A stretch of DNA of 64,000 nucleotides, taken from positions 186,001 through 250,000 of the forward strand of contig JAZGUH010000400.1 in the NCBI GenBank assembly GCA_037893225.1, in the 5' to 3' direction. This document shows positions 42,401 through 45,590 of the stretch, piece after piece. Position 1 is the stretch's first letter. Each line of letters begins with the position of its first letter. Both the position numbers and the translations under genes were made by a program. The notes below the pieces were generated by a model, which worked only from the letters and a program-made list of their open reading frames with translations, was not told the DNA's origin and ran no database searches. Source of the stretch: Hippasteria phrygiana. Taxonomy: Eukaryota > Echinodermata > Asteroidea > Valvatida > Goniasteridae.

Positions 42401-45344
42401 CTATGCCAAATAATAAATAAGAATAATATATAATATAATAGATTGACTTATTCTTGTACCTTCTTCTAGAATGCCCTGTGGCTGATCATGGGATGGTGTA
42501 TCTTTTTTCTCCTGCCGGCCTCCATCTTTGGAATCAAGCTGGCCAAACACTACTGTCGCATGGATTATGACGACTACGATGGGTGAGTACAAGCCGGGCC
42601 TAGTGACCCGTTTTCCCACACATGACCAGAAGCCATACAAGTAATATCGCCATATTAAACCTGCTCAAATCTGCTCATAGTACATGTTAACCCTTTCATT
42701 ACCAATCAACAAAATTAGCTGGCCTAACGTTTCAAACTTAACCCGTTCTGTCCGGCTGTTATTGATGGAGGGCTTGCATGTCAAGAATGTTCAAACAATA
42801 TCCACCACACTGAATAGAGTGGTCCTATTCATCACACTTGTAGCCCCATCCCCCCCCCCCCCCCCCTCCCCTTTCTTGTGAATGAAAGCTTTGTTTGAAA
42901 AAGCTCCATCTATTCATTATACTCCCATTCGAGAACAATATAGGTGAAACACGTATGGATTGAGTATGCACAAGAATGTGCATATATATGGTCTTTTTCA
43001 AACTGCGGCTACGGAGGTCATCCGTATTCAAGGGGTTGGTTTATAAGCAAGTCCTTTCTCAAAGGCAAATGACAGTGTTACAAGAAACAAATATGTGGGT
43101 GATAAGCTTGCAGGGGAATGGAGAAACACAAAAGAGGGATTAATGACCAAGGGAGTGAGGCAGTAGGTGAACGTCAAAGGGAATATAGAGAGGGGAAGGG
43201 ACAGCAAGGAACAAGGGGGGGCCAAAAGGGGCCATGGCTGACGTCGCAAAAGGCAGTCAGTGCGTACACCCACATACAAAATACAACAAAGTAAAAGAAA
43301 GGGAAGCAAAAACCCTTCGTTTTATCTGTGATTTGTGCTGGTTTTCTTTTGGACCCCCTTTTTGGCCCTGGGTGGTAAGGACAAGGACATTGTAAACCCC
43401 AATGCATACAAGACAATGTTCATGCACAAAGAGCAAATATCTCTTCAAATTTACATCATCCCCGACGTAGGATCCATCTTTACAAAGTTTTTTTTCCCCC
43501 AGTTTTTGATGGGAAATATTATCAGAAAACACCATTTGATTGTCTTATTCACTCCCAACTTTTTTTTTTTCCTTTCTCGAACAGCCCTAGTGACATGGAG
43601 TTAATGGTCCAGTAAGTTCTCAATGAATGTATTTTTTGTGTATAATGTGAGAGCTTAGTTTCTAATACAAATAACTCTGTGAACCCCCGAGATGTGATTT
43701 TTCTATTCAAAACGGACAAGGAGATTACGGATTTCAACACAGGGCATCCAAAATTACGTCTTACTCTGTTCAAAATCATATATGAAGCCTGTAAACTATT
43801 TTCCCACCCTGACAAAGAGTACATTGTGACTTCTGGGTTAATAACAGCTTAAACCTCATTGTGATTCTGGGCTCTGGATGTGATTTTAGACCCTCATTGT
43901 TGAAATCACATCCGTCAATAATCCTCCTGTCCATAGACAATATCGCAAATACCGCCTGGTTGAGACGTCACAATGGTCAAAAGGCATTGCGGGAAGGAAA
44001 AAGCAGTCTCATTCCTTCCCACAATCCCTTTTGACCATTGTGACGTACGTCTCAACCAGGCGGTATTTATATTTGTGAAGAAGTTTATTTTGAATAGAAA
44101 ATTACATCCAGGGTTTGCGCAGTGTAAGTAGATCAGTTTAACTAGAGAAACATTTTGAAACGACTAACTTTATAAAGAGAAGGGTGGTTTTAAGAGGGTA
44201 TTAATGAGACATTTCGGTATGATGCTCTGACTGTCATCAGGAGAGATCGTGATTCGCACTGCAGAGAGATAAATGTTTGCGGACACACCTTACGAGGTAA
44301 CTAACTCAAAAAAAGCAGTGTGGCTCTTAAGAACCAGAGGTTTAAACTGGACGTTACGGTCAGCAGAGGCTGAATGAGAAAAATGCAAATCACTCGGTTT
44401 ACACACGTGCATAACCCAAAAATCCCAAATGTGAAAATTTGTAACTTGGCGATAGAAAGTTAATTTACAATCAAACAAACGGCATTGTAAGGAAAATTGA
44501 CCCCTCTTTCAGAACCAGCCAATTACTCGTATTCGAACACTGCCCAGTTCCGTCTGATTCTGCAAGAATATGTTCACAAATGAGAGATGAACAGGCGTGA
44601 ATGCAGGAATTTTTGGAATGTCAAAAAAAAAAATCTTGAATTTACCAAAAATGTTAACTTAAACATTTTACGACGGCAAAATGATTCCTTTTAATTTGTG
44701 CTTACTTTGCTTGTTTGATAGGAATGGCGGTGGCAGCGGACACTTAGCAAAGTAAGTAAACAAAATAATTGAGCTTATCACGCAATATTAAATATTGTGG
44801 TAACAGTGAAACCCCTTAGGCTTGCTTTTGTGTTAAAAATGGAAAAGGAGTTTAGGACAACATGATTTTTTTTTAAATCACGAAGCCTGGCGCAATTGCG
44901 TAACTCCACTTATGCCACATTTTATTGCATAAGTTGCGCAACATCTGTGACATTTTAAACTTGATTTTACGAATGGTACGCAGTGCCTTAAGTTGCTGAC
45001 TTGCCGCACAAATTGACATAACGGTGGTCGAGTGGTTAAGATGTCTGCACTAGCAAGTAGGAGGTCATGGGTTCGAGTCTTGCCCGAGTAAGCCTTTGAT
45101 TTTTTCCCCACAGGCTCTCGGAAAGCATACAGTGCTTCATACACTATTTCTAGAAAGTGCAATAATTCCATGTACACACCTAATAAATACAAGTTTATAT
45201 TCAGCATGAAAAAACTGTATGTTAAATTTTTTTTTGATAATTTGACATGATTTTGTTAACTTGACATTAAAAATATTTCCCATAAATTTAAACTGCTTTT
45301 TAAATTTTTTTTCCAGCAACAAAGTGGCACCAGGTTACACATAA
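9396..45344 (+). CDS. PROM1: Prominin (CD133-like) five-pass membrane glycoprotein, 25 exons, 5' end missing
   Basis: Prominins are cholesterol-binding five-span glycoproteins of plasma-membrane protrusions (microvilli, cilia, photoreceptor discs). Exons read here: 9396-9466, 11727-11932, 18369-18489, 20044-20110, 20993-21082, 22088-22299, 23695-23787, 24598-24661, 25614-25690, 26271-26347, 27478-27630, 28297-28423, 29835-29932, 31269-31353, 32942-33088, 34765-34860, 35662-35742, 36774-36827, 37391-37471, 38500-38568, 40998-41087, 42470-42582, 43585-43611, 44722-44751, 45317-45344. All phases agree, giving 784 codons plus stop. Membrane segments lie near residues 28-52, 78-100, 362-386, 411-433 and 721-744. 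A Cys-rich stretch (51-61) follows TM1, as in the family. Loop 1 (101-361) and loop 2 (434-720) carry NxS/T sequons. The tail is about 40 residues. Known prominins are about 850 residues, so roughly 70 N-terminal residues with the signal peptide are missing. The family is certain; one-to-one orthology with vertebrate PROM1 or PROM2 is not. Confidence 0.93.
9467..11041 (+). other. Prominin intron; nothing recognised
   Basis: Intron between the first two exons found; AT-rich. An isolated copy of GTGCGGACAG-type sequence at about 9970 resembles the ends of the element at 14810. Confidence 0.5.
11042..11190 (+). repeat. tRNA-derived SINE S1
   Basis: CAACATAGCTCAGTTGGTAG (A box) and GCAGGTTCGAATCCTGC (B box), then CCAGTTTCTTTGTTCGCTTT. 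The best relative is at 42060-42250. Confidence 0.75.
11222..11457 (+). repeat. SINE-like repeat S5 ending in a LINE-like tail
   Basis: Body ACCCCACCTGGGTC ... GGGCCCAGGAAAACCG ... CCAACCCCACCACCTCT, tail GAGTGGCTTTTAGCTTTGTA. Copies at 34203-34345 and 38938-39165 (both -) and 46640-46740 (+). Confidence 0.65.
11727..11932 (+). CDS. PROM1: Prominin exon: TM1, Cys-rich cytosolic loop, start of TM2
   Basis: The acceptor GTACAG and donor GT|GTAAGG bound 68 codons plus 2 nt. The translation has a hydrophobic stretch around GFAICFVIGALFV, then the Cys cluster CFCCCRCCGNCGG typical of prominin after TM1. It then reads into the second hydrophobic segment VVFGLLLTVCLGFIV. This is the most diagnostic exon for the family. 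Confidence 0.93.
11975..12600. repeat. Repeat cluster: S3 SINE tail pieces around a CAGGCTT...AAGCCC element
   Basis: About 12075-12455 runs from CAGGCTTTTGAGTATTCCTA to TCTGCTTGAAAGCCCATG and is repeated in part at 20275-20620, 27220-27265 and 53500-53615. It is flanked by S3-type words (GGGATGATGTAAAT, AGCCTGTGGAGG). Confidence 0.5.
12640..12725 (+). repeat. tRNA-like SINE head (S3 type)
   Basis: TCAGTGGTTGAGTGATTATG and GGTTGTGGGTTCGATTCCC form A- and B-box-like blocks with a Ser/Leu-tRNA type long variable arm. Confidence 0.55.
13135..13270 (-). repeat. tRNA-derived SINE S3
   Basis: The reverse strand reads TGGTCGAGTGGTTAAGATGT ... GATGTGGGTTCGAGTCCTAC, then a tail containing ACAGG and GCATACAGTGC. 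It matches 45020-45135. Confidence 0.7.
14115..14592. repeat. GACTT-based tandem repeat in two blocks
   Basis: Irregular (GACTTGACTTGG)n-type arrays at about 14115-14220 and 14422-14592, separated by about 200 bp of ordinary sequence. Confidence 0.8.
14810..15427. mobile_element. Non-autonomous DNA element with CTGTCCGC ends
   Basis: CTGTCCGCGCTGGACTTTT at the left and AAAGTCCAAGTGCGGACAG at the right. Two inner copies of AAGTCCAGTGCGGACAG (about 14873 and 14997) look like subterminal transposase-binding repeats. Confidence 0.65.
15428..16206 (+). other. Intron sequence without recognised features
   Basis: A short S5 fragment at about 15825-15845 (ACCCCACCTGGGTCTATAGG) and a G-run at 16128. 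Nothing else recognised. Confidence 0.4.
16207..16612. mobile_element. MITE with about 24-bp terminal repeats and many GCGCAA words
   Basis: CCAACTGCGTTAGCTTGCGAA at the left mirrors TTCGCAAGATAACGTAGTTGG at the right. The interior repeats TTGCGC/GCGCAA on both strands, giving strong self-pairing. Confidence 0.7.
17022..17306 (-). repeat. tRNA-derived SINE S2, full length
   Basis: The reverse strand begins GTGCCGTGGCCTAGTGGTTT, has a tRNA-like head, runs through TGGGTAGAGGCATTATAA-type words and ends CACTCGAGGTGTGG (reversed) then an A-rich tail. It matches 32487-32778 over its length. Confidence 0.8.
17962..18245. mobile_element. Family B MITE, partial
   Basis: GACGGCCATAGCTGCAGTTTG ... 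AATAGATGGAGCTTTTTCAAA ... GGACCACTCTATTCAGTATG. The orientation is opposite to 1338-1528 and the right end lacks TTAA. It lies just before the TM2 exon. Confidence 0.65.
18369..18489 (+). CDS. PROM1: Prominin exon: end of TM2, start of extracellular loop 1
   Basis: Acceptor TTCAG, donor CAG|GTGAGT. One nucleotide completes the split Val codon, then 40 codons follow in phase 0 (GGVATAYCVNTF... to ...SFVTYTLQ). An alternative AG two bases later would shift the frame. This exon finishes TM2 and begins the first large extracellular loop. Confidence 0.92.
18490..19102 (+). other. Intron with a 23-C homopolymer
   Basis: C-run at 18555-18577 just after the exon donor. The rest is AT-rich without recognised elements. 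Confidence 0.6.
19103..19319. repeat. 14-bp minisatellite
   Basis: About 15 head-to-tail copies of CATTCCCAGCAGAC, nearly perfect, with variants (AGAAGAG) at the right edge. Confidence 0.95.
19352..19840. repeat. 21-bp minisatellite
   Basis: About 22 copies of CGGAACGGCCAGTGTGCCCAG, with GTGGCCAG and GTGCGCAG variants in blocks. It starts about 30 bp after the 14-bp array. Confidence 0.95.
20044..20110 (+). CDS. PROM1: Prominin exon, loop 1
   Basis: Acceptor CCAACAG, donor TTAG|GTAAGC. It encodes EINFTVNDQLSYTLNQ and so on, with an NFT sequon. Phase 0 in, phase 1 out, agreeing with both neighbours. Confidence 0.9.
20275..20620. repeat. Second copy of the 12075-12455 element
   Basis: Shares AATAAAGGGCTTGGGTGCAG and CTACTTTTTCAACTGGGTCT-type stretches with 12230-12455. 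Confidence 0.55.
20654..20851. mobile_element. hAT-like MITE, perfect 8-bp target duplication
   Basis: CAGTGATGTAGTCGAGACC ... GGTCTCGACTACATCACTG. ATCATACC occurs exactly at 20646-20653 and 20852-20859. CAG-type ends and an 8-bp duplication define hAT-class insertions. Confidence 0.9.
20993..21082 (+). CDS. PROM1: Prominin exon, loop 1
   Basis: Acceptor CTTCTCAG, donor AACT|GTGAGT. It encodes a helix-like stretch DIDQLVGEPVKQEL... ending IYPLAN. Phase 1 in and phase 1 out. Confidence 0.9.
21083..22087 (+). other. Prominin intron; nothing recognised
   Basis: A fragment at about 21120-21190 resembles the 14810 element (TTTTGAGTCCAGTGCAAATA). Otherwise unique-looking. Confidence 0.45.
22088..22299 (+). 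CDS. PROM1: Prominin exon, loop 1 with CxCC cluster
   Basis: Acceptor ACTGCAG, donor ATG|GTACGT. It gives 70 full codons with NAT and NCS sequons and a small cysteine cluster (ECANCSCCG), likely disulphide-bonded in the extracellular loop. Phase 1 in, phase 0 out. At 212 nt it is the longest exon of the gene seen here. Confidence 0.92.
22436..22620 (+). mobile_element. LINE 3' end
   Basis: GCTTCAAGAGGAATATTAAT, TTTTGTAGCTCCATA, CTCGAGTGGCTTTTAGCC and then an A-rich tail. Same 3' end as 39455 and 7686 (-). Confidence 0.65.
22808..23045. repeat. Two S1 SINE heads facing each other
   Basis: About 22890-22955 is a reversed S1 head (GGATTTGAACCTGTGACC). About 22967-23040 is a forward head (AAGATAGCTCAGTTGGTAAA). 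Confidence 0.65.
23140..23469. mobile_element. Family B MITE, longest form
   Basis: TTAACCCCTTGCATCCG ... CGCTACAAAGGGTTAA, 330 bp, with TTAA at both ends. It has the inner stretch (AATGAAAGCTTT, CCATTCAAGAACAATATAG) that the short copy at 1338 lacks. Confidence 0.8.
23695..23787 (+). CDS. PROM1: Prominin exon, loop 1
   Basis: Acceptor TTTACAG, donor CAG|GTAATA. It has exactly 31 codons (AYGSFPQPAVDNAIDAM...) in phase 0/0, so it could be skipped without a frameshift. Confidence 0.9.
23788..24597 (+). other. Prominin intron; nothing recognised
   Basis: Contains TACGTGC/GCATGC-rich stretches but no recognised element. Confidence 0.4.
24598..24661 (+). CDS. PROM1: Prominin exon, loop 1
   Basis: Acceptor TTTCCTGTAG after a long T-rich tract, donor GATG|GTAAAT. 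It encodes GAANFNNLPETLKNTTKTQ with an NTT sequon. Phase 0 in, phase 1 out. Confidence 0.88.
24703..24915. mobile_element. MITE with GAGTCAATTTCATGGAA ends
   Basis: CAGAGTCAATTTCATGGAAT at the left and ATTCCATGAAATTGTGCTC at the right are inverted with few mismatches. Confidence 0.55.
24916..25613 (+). other. Intron with family D remnants
   Basis: About 24955-25260 has TGGATTTGGGGGTTAGAATT, TCAGGGAACCAGACTA and TGATAGTCGGC words shared with 61740-61990. Confidence 0.5.
25614..25690 (+). CDS. PROM1: Prominin exon, loop 1
   Basis: Acceptor TTTTCCCCCAG, donor GGG|GTATGT. It encodes AIVNTLDTVDEDIAGLLQ..., an amphipathic helix-like stretch. Phase 1 in, phase 0 out. Confidence 0.88.
25795..25985. 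mobile_element. MITE-like inverted repeat (TTTTTGGGTA ends)
   Basis: TTTTTGGGTACCCAATTGGGC at the left and GCCCAAGTAATACCCAAAAA at the right. The inner part is rich in ACGCG. Confidence 0.55.
26077..26130. repeat. About 24-bp-arm palindrome
   Basis: AGTGCACATGGTTAAACCTG is mirrored by CAGGTTTAACCATGTGCACT around GGCCAGGTATGGGC. Confidence 0.85.
26271..26347 (+). CDS. PROM1: Prominin exon, end of loop 1
   Basis: Acceptor CATTTGTAG, donor ACAG|GTAAGA. It encodes ITGQVDDIKDLLNSFIP... and ends just before TM3. Phase 0 in, phase 2 out. Confidence 0.88.
26439..26653. mobile_element. Family E MITE
   Basis: AAGCCAGTTCGGTATCTC ... AATACTGAACTGGCTT. AT/TTA-rich flanks; the next element starts 5 bp further on. 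Confidence 0.8.
26659..26945. mobile_element. CAGGGGTGAGATTT element (family F)
   Basis: CAGGGGTGAGATTTT ... AAATCTCACCCCTG. The flanks TATTGT / AATTGT are a 5-of-6 match, agreeing with the exact 6-bp duplication at 33549. Confidence 0.7.
27478..27630 (+). CDS. PROM1: Prominin exon: TM3 and cytosolic loop
   Basis: Acceptor TCCCCCTGCAG, donor GGC|GTATGT. It encodes AALLGFYSVLLVVALLML... (TM3), then a loop with RCSNCGG. The same CxxCGG-type motif occurs in the second cytosolic loop of vertebrate prominins. Phase 2 in and out. Confidence 0.92.
27719..27801 (-). repeat. SINE S1 head
   Basis: GGCAGGAGTGGGATTTGAAC (reversed B box) and CTAAGCTATCTTGCC (reversed A box). It lies about 90 bp after the TM3 exon. 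Confidence 0.65.
27805..28228. mobile_element. Possible DNA element with GTGTTTACA ends
   Basis: CTGTGTTTACATTGGATCC at the left and CCAGTGTAAACATGGTG at the right. Repeated GTGTAAACG and GGATC words lie inside. Confidence 0.4.
28297..28423 (+). CDS. PROM1: Prominin exon: TM4, start of loop 2
   Basis: Acceptor ACCTACAG, donor GAG|GTAAGA. One nucleotide completes the split Ala codon, then GVGIAFIFLTLFMLFTML... forms TM4, followed by PPDRLVCDPLVSGELF. Vertebrate prominins have a similar C-(E/D)-P...ELF stretch. An AG at 28252-28253 would break the phase and was not used. Confidence 0.92.
28424..28848 (+). other. Intron; G-rich run only
   Basis: GGGAGGGGGGTGGG-type run at 28588-28610. No element recognised. 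Confidence 0.4.
28849..29141. mobile_element. Family B MITE (reverse orientation)
   Basis: TATGGGCGACGGCCATAGCC ... CCGTACACAATGGGTTAA. The right end has TTAA and the left end is eroded. Confidence 0.7.
29208..29702. mobile_element. Element with CCAAGTTCGGGCG ends
   Basis: GGCCAAGTTCGGGCGGTCTG at the left and CTCGCCCGAACTCAGCCAAGG at the right. Its ends resemble those of 45591-46097 but the interiors differ. Confidence 0.5.
29835..29932 (+). CDS. PROM1: Prominin exon, loop 2
   Basis: Acceptor TTCCTACAG, donor TTGG|GTAAGC. It encodes TIDKKNALGPGYYLGNFLF... with an NIS sequon. Phase 0 in, phase 2 out. Confidence 0.9.
30141..30346. mobile_element. Family B MITE
   Basis: TTAACCCCATGCGTACCC ... 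ATCTTCAAGAGGTTAA, with TTAA at both ends. Confidence 0.75.
30347..30831 (+). other. Intron; nothing recognised
   Basis: AT-rich unique-looking sequence. The 121-codon open frame at 30361-30726 has no recognisable protein. Confidence 0.4.
30832..31172 (-). repeat. SINE S4, full length
   Basis: The reverse strand starts GGCCTCGTGGTCAAGTGTAC, with B box GTGGGTTCGAGTCTAG, then a body with TACCCAGGAATAAATGGGTA and end GCGCCTTGAGCACCGTGATC. It matches 52612-52930. Confidence 0.8.
31269..31353 (+). CDS. PROM1: Prominin exon, loop 2
   Basis: Acceptor ATTCAAG, donor AAG|GTACGT. It has 28 codons (DCKANEAAYKAFQLNNF...). The D-C-K...Y...LQN layout is recognisable in vertebrate prominin-1. Phase 2 in, phase 0 out. 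Confidence 0.9.
31354..31686 (+). other. Intron; nothing recognised
   Basis: AT-rich; no family recognised before the hAT-like MITE. Confidence 0.4.
31687..31876. mobile_element. hAT-like MITE
   Basis: CAGAGTTGTGGTCGAGTCC ... GGACTCGACTACATCTCTG. Flanks TCTTATAT and TCTTACAT agree at 7 of 8 bases. Confidence 0.8.
31877..32486 (+). other. Intron; nothing recognised
   Basis: AT-rich sequence with no repeat family that I could place. Confidence 0.4.
32487..32778 (+). repeat. tRNA-derived SINE S2, full length
   Basis: Head GTGCCGTGGCCTAGTGGTTT, B box TTGGTTCGAGCTC, body, then CCACACCTCGAGTGGCCTTT and an (A)n/(AAT)n tail. Reverse copy at 17022-17306. Confidence 0.85.
32942..33088 (+). CDS. PROM1: Prominin exon, loop 2
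   Basis: Acceptor CATGTAACAG, donor GAG|GTAAAA. It has 49 codons in phase 0/0 (FIPNIGDQFGDVTGDLT... ending WTLFQDE). Confidence 0.9.
33145..33460 (+). mobile_element. LINE 3' end with TTA microsatellite tail
   Basis: The frame reads YGDYAFSVTAPTLWNSLPQE and then SLHTFKCLLKTFLF. The YGDRAFSVAAP..WN.LP pattern is the usual C-terminus of CR1/L2-like LINE reverse transcriptases. It ends GGCGCTTTACAAATGC then (TTA)n. Confidence 0.8.
33461..34042. mobile_element. Family B MITE interrupted by a family F element
   Basis: Left part 33461-33548 (AACCCCTTGTGTTATTG...), right part 33817-34042 ending CCAAGAGGTTAA. The break holds 33549-33816. Confidence 0.75.
33549..33816. mobile_element. Family F element nested in family B, exact 6-bp duplication
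   Basis: CAGGGGTGAGATTTG ... CCAATCTCATCCCCTG. ACTTGA lies immediately on both sides (33543-33548, 33817-33822). Confidence 0.8.
34203..34345 (-). repeat. SINE-like S5
   Basis: TACAAGGCTAAAAGCCACTC, then GCCAGCCCTACCACC, then GACCCAAGCAGGGTAACTT. Reverse orientation. Confidence 0.65.
34353..34666. mobile_element. Family B MITE (reverse orientation)
   Basis: AGGACGGCCATAACTGCGG ... CCGGACACATGGGGTTAA. The right TTAA is present. Confidence 0.7.
34765..34860 (+). CDS. PROM1: Prominin exon, loop 2
   Basis: Acceptor TATCAACAG, donor GGA|GTAAGT. It has 32 codons in phase 0/0 (LAKDLTNDVNDPNDLS...). Confidence 0.9.
35050..35620 (+). mobile_element. Probable LINE C-terminus and 3' end
   Basis: Translates to segments such as IPRSNLRNPDVFMF, FFHRLTSLFNSISHDSRNIYI, and after a stop RRVQSVPFSYLLNWFF. 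The style and the AATAAAATGCAATAAAC end suggest a degraded LINE, but no key catalytic motif is present. Confidence 0.4.
35662..35742 (+). CDS. PROM1: Prominin exon, loop 2
   Basis: Acceptor TTGCCACAG, donor AGG|GTAAGC. It has 27 codons in phase 0/0 (AQAATFAGFATTLNSIQ...). Confidence 0.9.
35743..36773 (+). other. Intron with S4 and LINE-tail fragments
   Basis: About 36040-36140 matches the S4 SINE (TTACCCCTGTTCATCAAGCC). About 36165-36265 matches the LINE 3' end (CTTCAAGAGGAATATTAATT ... CTCGAGTGGCTGTTAGCC). Confidence 0.6.
36774..36827 (+). CDS. PROM1: Prominin exon, loop 2
   Basis: Acceptor TTTCTTTTCTAG, donor GAT|GTGAGT. It has 18 codons in phase 0/0 (DMLSTQITNLETVTSTVD). The exon is short but lies in a run of phase-0 exons that join smoothly. 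Confidence 0.88.
36955..37035 (+). repeat. SINE S1 fragment
   Basis: GGGTTGTCGCAGGTTCGAATC then CCAGTTTTCTTTGTTCACTT, the B box and 3' part only. Confidence 0.6.
37391..37471 (+). CDS. PROM1: Prominin exon, loop 2
   Basis: Acceptor CTTGTTCTAG, donor CGG|GTGAGT. It has 27 codons in phase 0/0 with an NAT sequon (TLVNATIDAADMAQTYL...). Confidence 0.9.
37600..37780. repeat. Inverted-repeat element with a G-run
   Basis: GGCGGATCTAGGGGGG ... CCCCCCTTAGTTAAAACCTAGATCCGCC. The ends are inverted and a G-run (37620-37635) is followed by GGGGGTTTAAACCCCCC. Confidence 0.6.
38101..38385. mobile_element. TTAA-flanked element with CCCTAACCC ends and an internal minisatellite
   Basis: TTAACCCTAACCC at 38101 and GGGTTAGGGTTAA ending at 38385. 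Inside (about 38146-38349) are four to five repeats of a roughly 50-bp unit containing GGAGGATTGAGGATGAATGG. Confidence 0.75.
38500..38568 (+). CDS. PROM1: Prominin exon, loop 2
   Basis: Acceptor TGTCCTTCAG, donor CAG|GTAAAC. It has 23 codons in phase 0/0 (EVSDYQDRILGYPDQF...). Confidence 0.9.
38569..38937 (+). other. Intron; nothing recognised
   Basis: No repeat family identified. Confidence 0.4.
38938..39165 (-). repeat. SINE-like S5, most complete copy
   Basis: AATACAAGGCTAAAAGCCAC ... TTTTCCTGGGTCCAGATC ... GACCCAGGCGGGGTAACTTT. Reverse orientation. Confidence 0.7.
39182..39280. repeat. Short tandem duplication
   Basis: TTTAAAGCTTCGTGAAATTG and GCTTGTGTGCTTACCAA occur twice, about 56 bp apart. 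Confidence 0.8.
39455..39635 (+). mobile_element. LINE 3' end
   Basis: Frame reads LYLYGILCLVHVSLH; CTTCAAGAGGAATATTAATT; TTTGTAGCTCCATACC; AGTGGCTTTTG. Same family as 22436. Confidence 0.65.
39921..40154. repeat. 20-bp minisatellite rich in alternating GCGCGCGT
   Basis: About 11-12 copies of ATTTGTCATATTGCGCGCGT, later ATGTGTTATATTGCGCGCGT. Further units at about 40361-40400, 40606-40645 and 40828-40876. Confidence 0.95.
40141..40630. repeat. Tandem duplication of a roughly 246-bp unit
   Basis: CGTGCACTGTATATATCTCC lies at 40156 and again at 40402. The following AGAGAAGAAAGG, GTCCTCGAACGTA and GGTTGGTTATATTAAAGG words also repeat at the same offset. Confidence 0.9.
40998..41087 (+). CDS. 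PROM1: Prominin exon, end of loop 2
   Basis: Acceptor TTTTTTCCAG, donor GTG|GTAAGA. It has 30 codons in phase 0/0. It keeps the C(K/R)P...(C) layout just before TM5 of prominins (IGKCRPVYNVW ... SFCRGFL), including both cysteines. Confidence 0.92.
41458..41671. mobile_element. Family E MITE
   Basis: AAGCCAGTTCGGTATTTC ... GAGATACCGAACTGGCTT, with AAT/ATT outside. Confidence 0.8.
41790..41975 (-). repeat. SINE S1 remnants
   Basis: AAACTGGCAGGAGCGGGATT and later CCACAAGGGAAACTGACTAG are reversed S1 3' pieces, broken by other sequence. Confidence 0.5.
42060..42250 (+). repeat. tRNA-derived SINE S1, most complete copy
   Basis: A box GATAGCTCAGTTGGTAGAGC, B box GCAGGTTCAAATCCC, tail CCAGTTTTCTTTGTTCACTT ... 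TTGTGGTTTGTTTGACGA. Confidence 0.8.
42470..42582 (+). CDS. PROM1: Prominin exon: TM5 and start of cytoplasmic tail
   Basis: Acceptor ACCTTCTTCTAG, donor GG|GTGAGT. It encodes TM5 (ALWLIMGWCIFFLLPASIF) followed by GIKLAKHYCRMDYDDYDG. Vertebrate PROM1 has the closely similar FAVKLAKYYRRMDSED at this place, which makes the assignment firm. Phase 0 in, phase 2 out. Confidence 0.95.
42738..43038. mobile_element. Family B MITE with internal C-run
   Basis: TTAACCCGTTCTGTCCGG ... CCGTATTCAAGGGGTTGG. A C-run (about 42851-42867) sits where other copies have GCCCCCC. Confidence 0.75.
43039..43584 (+). other. Intron; S3 tail fragment only
   Basis: About 43428-43475 has CAAATTTACATCATCCCCGA, shared with 12560-12590. 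Nothing else recognised. Confidence 0.45.
43585..43611 (+). CDS. PROM1: Prominin micro-exon (27 nt), cytoplasmic tail
   Basis: Acceptor TTTCTCGAACAG after a T-run, donor CCA|GTAAGT. It adds PSDMELMVQ, which resembles the acidic, Met-containing part of the prominin tail. Phase 2 in and out, so inclusion or skipping keeps the frame. Confidence 0.7.
43945..44075. repeat. Hairpin MITE, roughly 50-bp arms
   Basis: AAATACCGCCTGGTTGAGAC ... GTCTCAACCAGGCGGTATTT, continuing inward through CACAATGGTCAAAAGG / CCTTTTGACCATTGTG. Confidence 0.85.
44076..44721 (+). other. Intron; nothing recognised
   Basis: Unique-looking AT-rich sequence. Confidence 0.4.
44722..44751 (+). CDS. PROM1: Prominin micro-exon (30 nt), cytoplasmic tail
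   Basis: Acceptor TTGTTTGATAG, donor AA|GTAAGT. It encodes NGGGSGHLAK in phase 2/2. It is also symmetric, so it may be an optional cassette. Confidence 0.7.
45020..45135 (+). repeat. tRNA-derived SINE S3
   Basis: GGTGGTCGAGTGGTTAAGAT (A box), GGTCATGGGTTCGAGTCTTG (B box), long variable arm as in Ser/Leu tRNAs, then ACAGGCTCTCGGAAAGCATA. Confidence 0.75.
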
Positions 45345-45367
45345 AGATGACCGGACTGTCACAAAAG
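45317..45367 (+). CDS. PROM1: Prominin exon with stop codon (CDS ends 45344), then a 3' UTR donor
   Basis: Acceptor TTTTTTTTCCAG. It encodes NKVAPGYT, then TAA at 45342-45344. A good donor AAAAG|GTGAGG follows at 45368, so the exon probably runs to 45367 with more 3' UTR in a later exon that I could not place. The stop lies only 23 nt before the junction, below the usual threshold for nonsense-mediated decay. Confidence 0.75.
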
Positions 45368-45590
45368 GTGAGGATTTGGTTTAACTTTTTGTTTTCAGTA
45401 CGTTTTTGATGAATTTAAGATAGTTCAGCAGACAACTTTTGAAGGTTTTCTTTGTGAGGTGATGACACCACATGGAAATTCAATGTCATTTTGAGTGACT
45501 GTTCTTGGAGCAGTATGCTCTCAAAAACTGCAGTGTTTCTAAGAGCACAGAAATAGAGAAAATGGAGACCTTCGTAAATGTTTAACCTTT

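Noticed and set aside
45020..45092. Possible tRNA-Ser/Leu gene
   Set aside because: A matching reverse copy at 13135-13270 carries the same non-tRNA tail; it is a SINE head.
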